From Sulfurimonas autotrophica DSM 16294 (GTDB lineage Bacteria > Campylobacterota > Campylobacteria > Campylobacterales > Sulfurimonadaceae), in NCBI RefSeq assembly GCF_000147355.1, contig NC_014506.1, positions 2,046,001 to 2,110,000 of the forward strand: 64,000 bases of DNA, read 5' to 3'. Shown one piece after another: positions 7,593-14,735 of this stretch (the stretch's first letter is position 1; the number at the start of each line of letters is the position of its first letter). Position numbers and translations under genes: made by a program. Below the pieces are notes generated by a model. The model saw only the letters and a list, made by a program, of their open reading frames with translations. It was not told the DNA's origin and ran no database searches.

Positions 7593-9344
7593 CTAATCCA
7601 CTAAAGCTTCTTCAAAATAATGTTCAACATTCATATATGTTTTTCCGCTGTAATCTCTAAAAATAAGGTTCTCTTTACTAAGTTTAGATATATGATTGAT
7701 TCCCATAATAGCAAGTAAATTGCGTATACCTGAGAGTAACTGTCCATGATAAGATGCAATATTTATAGCTTTTTTCTCTATTAGAAATGAAGCTCTTTTT
7801 TTCTTGTCCTGTGTTGCCAGACCTACCGGGCAGGCACGTCCATGTGCACCGGAGCACTCTCGTGCACGTATACATCCTGCACTCATCATAAATGCTCTTG
7901 CAATTGCTACATAATCAGCTCCCAGGCCAAAAAGTACTATGGCATCATCAGGTGTTAAAACTTTTTCACTTGCAATAAGTTTAACTTTTTCACGTACTTC
8001 GGCTTTTTTTAACTCACTGTCTGCGATATAAAGTGCTTTTGTTATCGTCATACCGACACTCAACATCATCTCCAAAGGTGCAGCACCGCTCCCGCCGTCA
8101 CCGCCGTCTATGGTTATAAAATCAGGGTAAGCATTTGAGCCTGTCTCCAAACGCTCTTTCATTAAATCTGCATACTGAGTAAAATTTTCTTGTGAAGATA
8201 TAACGATTTTCACACCTACGGGCTTCCCGGACAACTCTTTGAGTCTGCCTATAAAATCAAAAAGTTCTTCTACGGTATGGGCAAAAGGAAACTGATTTGG
8301 AGAGAACAAGTCTTTATGAGCTTCTACCCCTCGATAATAGGCGATTTCTTCACTTACCTTAGATGCAAGCAGCTTGCCACCCGTCTGCTTTGCACCCTGT
8401 GCCATTTTTATCTCCGTCATTTTACAAAAACGCATCGTTTTTTGGTATCGTTCTTCACAAAAGTTTCCTTCTTTGTCACGCACACCATACAAGCCGCTTC
8501 CCATCTGAAAAATAATATCTGGCATGTCATCAGGAACCTCTGAAGGAAAAGTTGCCACAGGAGCATCCCAATTAACTCGGTAAAAGACCAATTCAGTTTT
8601 ATCAAAGAGGTAACTGTCGGGAGCAGGAGTCGTCACAACCATATGTTTATATACCTTTTGTGCCGCTGCCCCGTTGATGAAGATTTTTACAAGTTTATAA
8701 ACATTTTTTGCAAAAAATGTTCCCTCCTGTGTTTGAAAAAATTTACACTCTCTTGTATATTTATGCGTATAAAAAAAGTTTGAAGTGAGACTTCCTTCTC
8801 CTGTATTTATAGGAAACTTTCCGTGATATGCCCCTTTGGTAAAGGCACGTGTTCCCTCAGGAGAGATAGCACCGTCACTCATAGCACTTCGTCCGAGAAT
8901 AGATCTCGTTTTAAAAGGCTTGAGAGAATTTTCTCCAAAAGTTACAGAAAAATCATCGCTCACATCTTGGGTATTGAGAACGCAGTTGGCATTTTTTATA
9001 CCCAGTCTCGCACTATGCTGAGGCTGTCCCGGAGAAAAAGAGGCATATGCCGATTTACGCTCAGCCGAATCATAAACCCATTTTACTTTATCAAATGACT
9101 CATAAAATTTTTCATCTCCGAAATACTGACGCATCGGATCGCGAAGTGCATAGAACAAATAACGTATACGACCGATTAGAGGATAATTGATCAGCAGCTG
9201 ATTCTCTCTTTGAATATACCTGTCATATATAAATAAAACAATGGAAGCAACAATAAAAAGAATAAAAAATGCTTTAAGTAAAAACATCAATATAGGAAAG
9301 TGTATCTCCCCTATTTCATGTGTGAAATGGACTAAGGCTTCCAT
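7593..9344 (-). CDS. FMN-binding glutamate synthase-like protein with N-terminal membrane helix
   Basis: A 583-residue protein. Residues about 17-42 form a membrane helix. The rest corresponds to the FMN/central domain of glutamate synthase (Glu_synthase family), with TIDGGDGGSGAAPLEMM in the FMN barrel and a late Cys cluster CIRARECSGAHGRACPVGLATQ. It lacks the glutaminase domain of true GltB, so glutamate synthesis is not assumed. Members are often called 'FMN-binding glutamate synthase family'. It begins 3 nt after the DoxX stop and is likely co-transcribed from promoter 4. A membrane redox role is possible. Confidence 0.82.
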   Translation of the reverse strand: MEALVHFTHEIGEIHFPILMFLLKAFFILFIVASIVLFIYDRYIQRENQLLINYPLIGRIRYLFYALRDPMRQYFGDEKFYESFDKVKWVYDSAERKSAYASFSPGQPQHSARLGIKNANCVLNTQDVSDDFSVTFGENSLKPFKTRSILGRSAMSDGAISPEGTRAFTKGAYHGKFPINTGEGSLTSNFFYTHKYTRECKFFQTQEGTFFAKNVYKLVKIFINGAAAQKVYKHMVVTTPAPDSYLFDKTELVFYRVNWDAPVATFPSEVPDDMPDIIFQMGSGLYGVRDKEGNFCEERYQKTMRFCKMTEIKMAQGAKQTGGKLLASKVSEEIAYYRGVEAHKDLFSPNQFPFAHTVEELFDFIGRLKELSGKPVGVKIVISSQENFTQYADLMKERLETGSNAYPDFITIDGGDGGSGAAPLEMMLSVGMTITKALYIADSELKKAEVREKVKLIASEKVLTPDDAIVLFGLGADYVAIARAFMMSAGCIRARECSGAHGRACPVGLATQDKKKRASFLIEKKAINIASYHGQLLSGIRNLLAIMGINHISKLSKENLIFRDYSGKTYMNVEHYFEEALVD

Positions 9345-9347
9345 CTT

Positions 9348-9788
9348 TTAATTTTTCTCTCCAAAGATAAGTCTGTCTAATGAAAATTTACCGGCACCGT
9401 AAGAAAGAAATATCAATAAAAATGCCATATAATAGAGTGGAATTTCAAAACCGTTGTCTCCTGCAGAAAAACCGTTATGCAGATGCACTGTTACTATGGC
9501 AACTATCATAATTATAATCATAGGAATAGAAATAATCCTTGTAAAAAGTCCTAAGGTCAGTAAAACTACACCTGTTATTTCTGTACTGGCAGCCATGTAA
9601 GCGTTGAGTGTCGGAAACGGGATGCCCATAGAACCGAACCATTCGGCAACTGACTTTATATCATTCCACTTCATCATAGCAGGTTCATAAAAACCGTATG
9701 CTACCAATAACCTTGCAAAAAGCAGACTTAATGATTGCAAATACTCACCCAAACGTGAAAATTCAAGATATAATTTTTTGATACCCAT
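9348..9788 (-). CDS. DoxX family membrane protein
   Basis: A 146-residue protein with four predicted helices and a DoxX pattern (LLFARLLVAYGFYEPAMMKW, GIPFPTLNAYMAASTEITGVVLLTLGLFTR in two parts). A GAG-type Shine-Dalgarno lies upstream. It is the first gene of a unit with the FMN protein at 7593. DoxX proteins (HvfD/BufD-like) accompany KCG-type copper-binding peptides in some bacteria, and one such candidate is encoded just upstream at 9982-10251. The link is suggestive only. Confidence 0.78.
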   Translation of the reverse strand: MGIKKLYLEFSRLGEYLQSLSLLFARLLVAYGFYEPAMMKWNDIKSVAEWFGSMGIPFPTLNAYMAASTEITGVVLLTLGLFTRIISIPMIIIMIVAIVTVHLHNGFSAGDNGFEIPLYYMAFLLIFLSYGAGKFSLDRLIFGEKN

Positions 9789-9815
9789 AATAAACTCCTT
9801 AAGTTTTATAAAAGT

Positions 9816-9846
9816 ATTGTACCTCTACTTTGTGTAGCAAGTGTGC
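9816..9846 (-). promoter_or_regulatory. Shared-box promoter 4, for doxX
   Basis: On the minus strand GCACACTTGCTACACA (9846 to 9831) is followed after 9 nt by TACAAT (9821 to 9816). The doxX start is at 9788. The box differs from the others mainly at the first and sixth bases. Confidence 0.74.
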
Positions 9847-9941
9847 AATATTTATTTGTGCTATACTTCAAGAACAAAAGCAAACGTTAAAAAGAAGATG
9901 ATGGAAAAGTTATTTTTGCAGAGGATAGAATGAGACTGAAG

Positions 9942-9970
9942 TTGTAACAGAGAAAAACTCTCTGTTACAA
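9942..9970. terminator. Hairpin downstream of the KCG-repeat gene
   Basis: A perfect 11-bp stem pairs TTGTAACAGAG (9942-9952) with CTCTGTTACAA (9960-9970) around 7 nt. There is no clear T-run on the minus strand, so it may be a terminator of weak type or a 3' stabiliser of the short KCG transcript. Confidence 0.55.
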
Positions 9971-9992
9971 GAAGCAACTACTTAGTTGCTTC
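9971..9992. repeat. Second hairpin across the stop codon of the KCG gene
   Basis: GAAGCAACTA (9971-9980) pairs perfectly with TAGTTGCTTC (9983-9992) over a 2-nt loop. The 3' arm encodes the last residues and stop of the KCG protein. It abuts the preceding hairpin. Confidence 0.6.
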
Positions 9993-10251
9993 CACATTTA
10001 CCTTTACCGCATTTCATAGATTTTTTCTTCTCTTCTTTTTTTTCTTCTTTCATTGAAGCACCGCATTTTCCACCTTCTTTTTTCATTGAAGCACCACATT
10101 TAGAACCATCAGCTTTTTTCATTGGTTTTTCCATTGAAGAACCACATTTTCCTGCACCACATTTCATATCACCCGCACTTAGTGAAACGGCACCTAATCC
10201 TGTAAATAGAGCTGCTCCTAAAAGTAGAGCTGTAAGATTTAACTTTTTCAT
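9982..10251 (-). CDS. Secreted KCG-repeat protein, HvfA/bufferin-like candidate
   Basis: An 89-residue protein. Residues 1-26 form a signal peptide (LTALLLGAALFTGLGAVSLSA). The mature part is low-complexity and Lys/Met/Cys-rich, with six KCG motifs (MKCGAGKCGSS, SKCGAS, GGKCGAS, MKCGKGKCGSN). Exported peptides with repeated EGKCG motifs, such as HvfA, are modified by MNIO (DUF692) enzymes and bind copper (family knowledge). Here the motif is K-C-G but not strictly EGKCG, and no MNIO or DUF2063 gene lies in the window. A direct periplasmic metal-buffering role is an alternative. It is expressed from shared-box promoter 5. Confidence 0.68.
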   Translation of the reverse strand: MKKLNLTALLLGAALFTGLGAVSLSAGDMKCGAGKCGSSMEKPMKKADGSKCGASMKKEGGKCGASMKEEKKEEKKKSMKCGKGKCGSN

Positions 10252-10285
10252 TCTGTTATCCTTTGATATTTTAAGTTAGAACAAT

Positions 10286-10327
10286 TGTAACATAAAAATA
10301 AGTTTTTTTTATGCGACATATGTTACA
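10286..10327 (-). promoter_or_regulatory. Leader hairpin of the KCG transcript
   Basis: The arms ATGTTACA (10320-10327) and TGTAACAT (10286-10293) can pair across 26 nt that include a U-rich stretch. They lie just inside the predicted 5' end of the minus-strand mRNA. This leader is about 75 nt, longer than those of the other five promoters. The purpose is unknown; a 5' stabiliser is possible. Confidence 0.4.
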
Positions 10328-10335
10328 TTAGAAAA

Positions 10336-10366
10336 ATTATACATTTTAAGTGTGTAGTATTTGTGT
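10336..10366 (-). promoter_or_regulatory. Shared-box promoter 5, for the KCG gene
   Basis: On the minus strand ACACAAATACTACACA (10366 to 10351) is followed after 9 nt by TATAAT (10341 to 10336). On the plus strand the same box lies 16 nt before a TATAAT at 10383-10388 that could serve the P-type ATPase at 10433, so it might act on both. Confidence 0.76.
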
Positions 10367-10432
10367 AATATTTTTAAATCAATATAATATGATAGAATGG
10401 TACTATACAACTCTGAATAAAGAGGAGAAGCT

Positions 10433-12994
10433 ATGTTTCACACAAAAAGTATTCAAACCACGCTTAGTGATGTGGATGCTACACCAAACGGTTTAACAAC
10501 TCAAGAAGTACAGATGAGACAAAAACATTTTGGGCAGAACATACTTCCTCAGGGAAAACAAACTACTTTGTTTCAAATCTTTTTGCAACAATTTACAAAT
10601 CCCATTATATATGTTTTAATTGCAGCTGCTGTAATATCTCTTGCTATTGGAGAGTTCAGTGATGCCGGATTTATTGTAGCTGTACTTTTAATAAATGCAG
10701 TCATAGGAACCTATCAGGAGTATCAGGCAAATAAAAGTGCGCAAGCTCTCAAAAAGATGATTAAAACCTATATTTTTGCTCTTAGAAATGGGGGAAAAGT
10801 AGAAATTCCCAGTGAAGAAGTCACAGTAGGAGACATCCTCTTTTTTGAATCGGGAGTAAAAGTGCCTGCTGATGTGCGTCTGATACAAAGCAAAGATTTA
10901 TTTCTAAACGAATCACTTCTCACAGGAGAATCCATAGATGTCAGTAAAGATTCACATTACATATCTACTGATATTGACGAACCTGTAGCCGATCGAAGAA
11001 ACATGCTCTATGCAGGTTCACTCGTCACAAAAGGCAGAGCTATAGGCGTTGTCACAGCAATAGCAGGACAGACAGAAGTCGGAAAAATTTCTGAGCTTTT
11101 ACTGACCTCTGAAGTTGCAAAACCGCCTCTGTTGATTCGCATGGAAAAATTTTCATTCAATATCTTAAAAATCCTTGCTACTGTTATTGTTATTATTATA
11201 TTTATTGGCATCTATCAAGGTGTAGGGCTTAAGGAAATATTCTTCTTTACTGTTGCTTTGGCCGTTTCTGCCACGCCTGAAGGCCTTCCTATTGCCATTA
11301 CAGTAGCACTTAGTGCTGCAAGTGCCTCGATGAGTAAAAGAAATGTAATTGTACGTAAACTTTCCGCTATTGAGGGGCTGGGTTCTTGTACTTTAATTGC
11401 CAGTGATAAAACAGGAACTATGACCCAAAATATGCTTAGTGTTGAAAATTTCATAGCACTCAATGAGGATAATGATGCGCACACAAAAGCCCTGCTTTGT
11501 GCAATGCTGTGCAATGAAGCCACTGTAATACAAAAGAATAATACTTTAGAGGTCACAGGAGACCAGGTTGATATTGCACTTATTAGGTATGTTTTACATG
11601 TAAACAGTGAATTTTTTCAAAAGTATCAGCATATCAAACCCTTGCAAGAAATTCCTTATGAACCGCAAAACGGCTATGCGGCTGTTAAATGCACTCTCGA
11701 TAGTGGAATTTTTGATTTTATAAAGGGTGCCCCTGAAATTATTGTGAGTAAATCTTCTCTTGAGCCTGAACAAAAAGAACATATTCTAAATACGGTAAAC
11801 GAATGGGCAGAAAAAGGATTTAGAAATATTGCTTTGGCTTACAAACAAAACAGTGAAACAGCAATAGCCGATAATGCTTACACTTATCTTGGTTTTGTGA
11901 CAATTATAGACCCATTAAGAGATGGCGTACATGAGGCGGTACAAATTGCTCAAGAAGCAGGAGTAAGCGTTGTGATGGTCACGGGAGACCACCCCAATAC
12001 TGCCTATTTTATTGCAAAAGAGCTCTCAATTGCCATTGATAAAGAAGAGGTAATAGACGGTACTGCACTTACCCACGCTCAAGAAAAAGAGACTCTAAAA
12101 GAGACAATAATAAATAAAAAAGTCTTTGCCAGAGTCTCGCCCGAGCAAAAGCAGATTATCGTAAATTCTTTTCAAGATGCTGGAAATTTTGTTGCAGTTA
12201 CCGGAGACGGTGTCAATGATGCACCTGCTTTAAAAAGCGCAAATATCGGTATAGCAATGGGAAAAAGCGGCACAGATGTAGCCAGAGAATCCAGTGACCT
12301 TATTTTGACAGATGATTTTTTCGGTTCTATTATCAGTGGTATCGAAGAGGGAAGAATTGCTTATGACAATATTCGAAAAGTTATTTATTTACTTATATCT
12401 ACCGGATTTGCAGAAATTATTCTTGTTTTGCTGGCTATCCTCTTTGCATTGCCGATTCCGCTGCTTCCCATACAACTGTTATGGCTCAATCTCGTAACCA
12501 ATGGAATTCAAGATGTCGCACTTGGACTTGAGAAAGGAGAACCCGGAGTTTTAAAACGTAAACCACGCAGTCCAAAAGAGCCGATTTTTAACAAGCCTAT
12601 GATTAGCAGAGTGATTGTAGCAGGTCTTTATATGGGAGTTGCAGCCTTTTCACTTTTTTATATTTTACTTAACAACGGCTACAGTGTGGATACTGCTAGA
12701 AATATCACTCTGTTGCTGATGGTTTTGTTTGAAAATGTACATGTTTTCAATTCGCGCAGTGAAAATCATTTTCTTTTTGAGATTAATCATAAACAAAACA
12801 AATTCTTATGGATGTCTGTAGTGGGCGCATTTGGTATTCATCTTTTTAGTATGCATAATCCATTTATGCAGTCTGTTTTAGGGCTTAAACCGGTTGATTC
12901 GTCTATGTGGTTTCTTTTAATATCTATTGCTCTGCTTCTTATGTTAGTGATGGAGAGTGAAAAATTTATACGAATGAAAATCTTTAGTGTATAA
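10433..12994 (+). CDS. P2-type cation-transporting ATPase
   Basis: An 853-residue P-type ATPase of the Ca2+/H+/Na+ (P2) class. It has a cation-ATPase N-domain, Asp325 in DKTGTMTQN, GDGVNDAP at 591-598, and ten likely helices. The M4 motif is ATPEGLP and the M6 motif is NLVTNGIQDVALG; SERCA-type pumps have IPEGLP and NLVTDG. The Asp-to-Asn change at a calcium-ligand position makes simple Ca2+ transport uncertain. AGAGGAG precedes the ATG. It is transcribed away from the KCG gene. The substrate is not assigned. Confidence 0.82.
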   Translation: MFHTKSIQTTLSDVDATPNGLTTQEVQMRQKHFGQNILPQGKQTTLFQIFLQQFTNPIIYVLIAAAVISLAIGEFSDAGFIVAVLLINAVIGTYQEYQANKSAQALKKMIKTYIFALRNGGKVEIPSEEVTVGDILFFESGVKVPADVRLIQSKDLFLNESLLTGESIDVSKDSHYISTDIDEPVADRRNMLYAGSLVTKGRAIGVVTAIAGQTEVGKISELLLTSEVAKPPLLIRMEKFSFNILKILATVIVIIIFIGIYQGVGLKEIFFFTVALAVSATPEGLPIAITVALSAASASMSKRNVIVRKLSAIEGLGSCTLIASDKTGTMTQNMLSVENFIALNEDNDAHTKALLCAMLCNEATVIQKNNTLEVTGDQVDIALIRYVLHVNSEFFQKYQHIKPLQEIPYEPQNGYAAVKCTLDSGIFDFIKGAPEIIVSKSSLEPEQKEHILNTVNEWAEKGFRNIALAYKQNSETAIADNAYTYLGFVTIIDPLRDGVHEAVQIAQEAGVSVVMVTGDHPNTAYFIAKELSIAIDKEEVIDGTALTHAQEKETLKETIINKKVFARVSPEQKQIIVNSFQDAGNFVAVTGDGVNDAPALKSANIGIAMGKSGTDVARESSDLILTDDFFGSIISGIEEGRIAYDNIRKVIYLLISTGFAEIILVLLAILFALPIPLLPIQLLWLNLVTNGIQDVALGLEKGEPGVLKRKPRSPKEPIFNKPMISRVIVAGLYMGVAAFSLFYILLNNGYSVDTARNITLLLMVLFENVHVFNSRSENHFLFEINHKQNKFLWMSVVGAFGIHLFSMHNPFMQSVLGLKPVDSSMWFLLISIALLLMLVMESEKFIRMKIFSV

Positions 12995-13023
12995 TTGCAC
13001 CAACAAGCAACAAGGAAAGCATC

Positions 13024-13908
13024 TTGATTTCAGACAACACAACACTCAAAGAAGAGTTCAAAATATTTTACAAAGAGCATCCAAGCAAGAATTTTGAAGA
13101 TTTAGTAGAAAAATTTGCAATTTTCGGCGGTGTCGGCTGGGGTGACATAGACACATCCAAGCCATCATACGAACTTATAGAAAAATTAATACTCAAAGAT
13201 TATAACTATATTCGCAATGATGTCAGCGACATTACCGGCGGTGCACCGCTTTACCATGCTCTGCTTAGTGCTGTTGCTATGGGCGACGGGAAAACACACT
13301 CAAGCTACAAGCGTGCAAAACTTGAAAAAGAAGTTGGAGACAAAGCTGTTGTCGAACTCGTTGATCGAGGAATAATCCGTGTTGAAAAGCCAAAAAAAGA
13401 GTTTACTTCTTGGAGTGATGATGAAAAAATCGACAACAAACTTTACTTCACAACGCCTTTTTTACGTTTTTGGTTTGCTTTTGTCTCTCCACTTTTTAAA
13501 GGTATTAAGGGCGGTGACTACTCTGAGATAAAAAAACGATGGCAAAACAGAGAAGCCGAGTTTACAAACCTCATATTTACACAACTCGCTCATGAACTCA
13601 TCAAAGATATTTTTGCCAAAGAAGATCCAATTGTAGAAATTTCAAGCTACTGGGACAAAGAAGCAGAGTTTGACATCTTTGCCAAAACAAAATCTGGAAA
13701 AATTATACTCGGCAGTACAAAATATACAAATGCAAAAGTCAAAAAGAGTGAGCTTACCCGCTTGCAGGAATTTGCAAAAAAAGCCAACATTGATACAGAT
13801 ATTTTTGTCATTGTGTCCAAAAAAGGCTTTTCAAGCGAACTTAAAGCCCTAAAAGGTGAAAATTTACGCCTTTTTACAATTAAAAACTTTGCCAAACTGG
13901 TAGAATAA
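13024..13908 (+). CDS. DUF234 domain protein (nuclease-like, no ATPase domain)
   Basis: A 294-residue protein starting at TTG 13024, with AAGGAAAG upstream. The C-terminal part resembles DUF234, a PD-(D/E)xK-like domain normally found at the end of archaeal/bacterial DEXX-box ATPases. A YWDKEAEFDIFA segment is followed by KIILGSTKYTNAKV. In typical members this second motif is GECKW-like, so the usual acidic residue is replaced by Ser/Thr here and catalysis is doubtful. The N-terminal ATPase domain is absent. It is followed 2 nt later by the hydrolase gene. Confidence 0.68.
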   Translation: MISDNTTLKEEFKIFYKEHPSKNFEDLVEKFAIFGGVGWGDIDTSKPSYELIEKLILKDYNYIRNDVSDITGGAPLYHALLSAVAMGDGKTHSSYKRAKLEKEVGDKAVVELVDRGIIRVEKPKKEFTSWSDDEKIDNKLYFTTPFLRFWFAFVSPLFKGIKGGDYSEIKKRWQNREAEFTNLIFTQLAHELIKDIFAKEDPIVEISSYWDKEAEFDIFAKTKSGKIILGSTKYTNAKVKKSELTRLQEFAKKANIDTDIFVIVSKKGFSSELKALKGENLRLFTIKNFAKLVE

Positions 13909-13910
13909 TC

Positions 13911-14456
13911 ATGGCAAAAAAAGTTTTACTGCTTCATGGCTGGGGTGGGAGTGATTTTCCACATTGGCAAAGCTGGCTTGCTGGTGAAATAGCAAAAGAG
14001 TACGGCTGTGTCAATTTTTTAAAGTTCTCCAATTTTGATGCACCCAAACTCGATATCTGGATGAAGGAACTTCTCACAGCTCTTGATGACTTTAGACCCG
14101 ATATTGTCATCTGCCACTCTTTGGCAAATACTTTATGGTTTCATTTGTGTCATAAAAAGAGCATAAAAAAGATAGAAAAACTTTACCTTGTTACACCGCC
14201 TAGTCTTACATGTAAAGTAGAAGAATTAGAAGAATTTTTCCCTCTCACTCCGCCTCTGAACTTATATGCAAAAGATACATTGCTTATTACTTCAACAAAT
14301 GACCCTTATCTGAGTGTTGATGAAGCACAGAACTTACAACAAAGCTTACATGTAACAATGAAAGTTTTAGAAAATGCCGGACATATAAACGCCGACAGCG
14401 GCTACGGAGAGTGGAAATGGATGCTTAAAGAGGTGCAATCAGCCTTAGCTCTTTAA
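13911..14456 (+). CDS. Alpha/beta hydrolase, RBBP9/YdeN family
   Basis: A 181-residue serine hydrolase. The oxyanion region is LLHGWGG near the N-terminus, the nucleophile is in CHSLAN, the Asp in STNDPYLS and the His in AGHINADSGYGEW. These features and the length match the RBBP9/YdeN family. The substrate is unknown. It is tightly linked to the DUF234 gene. Its stop overlaps by 4 nt the stop of the convergent gene at 14453. Confidence 0.82.
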   Translation: MAKKVLLLHGWGGSDFPHWQSWLAGEIAKEYGCVNFLKFSNFDAPKLDIWMKELLTALDDFRPDIVICHSLANTLWFHLCHKKSIKKIEKLYLVTPPSLTCKVEELEEFFPLTPPLNLYAKDTLLITSTNDPYLSVDEAQNLQQSLHVTMKVLENAGHINADSGYGEWKWMLKEVQSALAL

Positions 14457-14683
14457 GCGTACACATCCAATGACTCTCCACTGGAGACAACAGGTTTTAC
14501 TTCACTTTTTAAAGAAGACTCCACCGTTTTAGCCTCAGTGAGCGTCTGATTCGTAGATTTTAAAAGTGATGAAGTATCCCCCTTCGATGAAGAAGAATCA
14601 TCCTTCACAGAATTAGGATCCAAATGACCTACTTGAACAGGACTGGGATATGGTGATCTAAATGTATATTGAGTAATATTCAT
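14453..14683 (-). CDS. Small Ser/Thr-rich hypothetical protein
   Basis: A 76-residue protein with a strong AAGGAGG site upstream of the ATG. It has no signal peptide or helix of membrane type; it is rich in Ser, Thr, Lys and Pro (SPYPSPVQVGHLDPNS) and probably disordered. It ends in SLDVYA. I recognise no domain. The good ribosome site supports it being real. Confidence 0.55.
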   Translation of the reverse strand: MNITQYTFRSPYPSPVQVGHLDPNSVKDDSSSSKGDTSSLLKSTNQTLTEAKTVESSLKSEVKPVVSSGESLDVYA

Positions 14684-14735
14684 AATATCCTCCTTAGGCT
14701 GTTTTTTTCAATTATAACACAAAATATGTAAAAAA

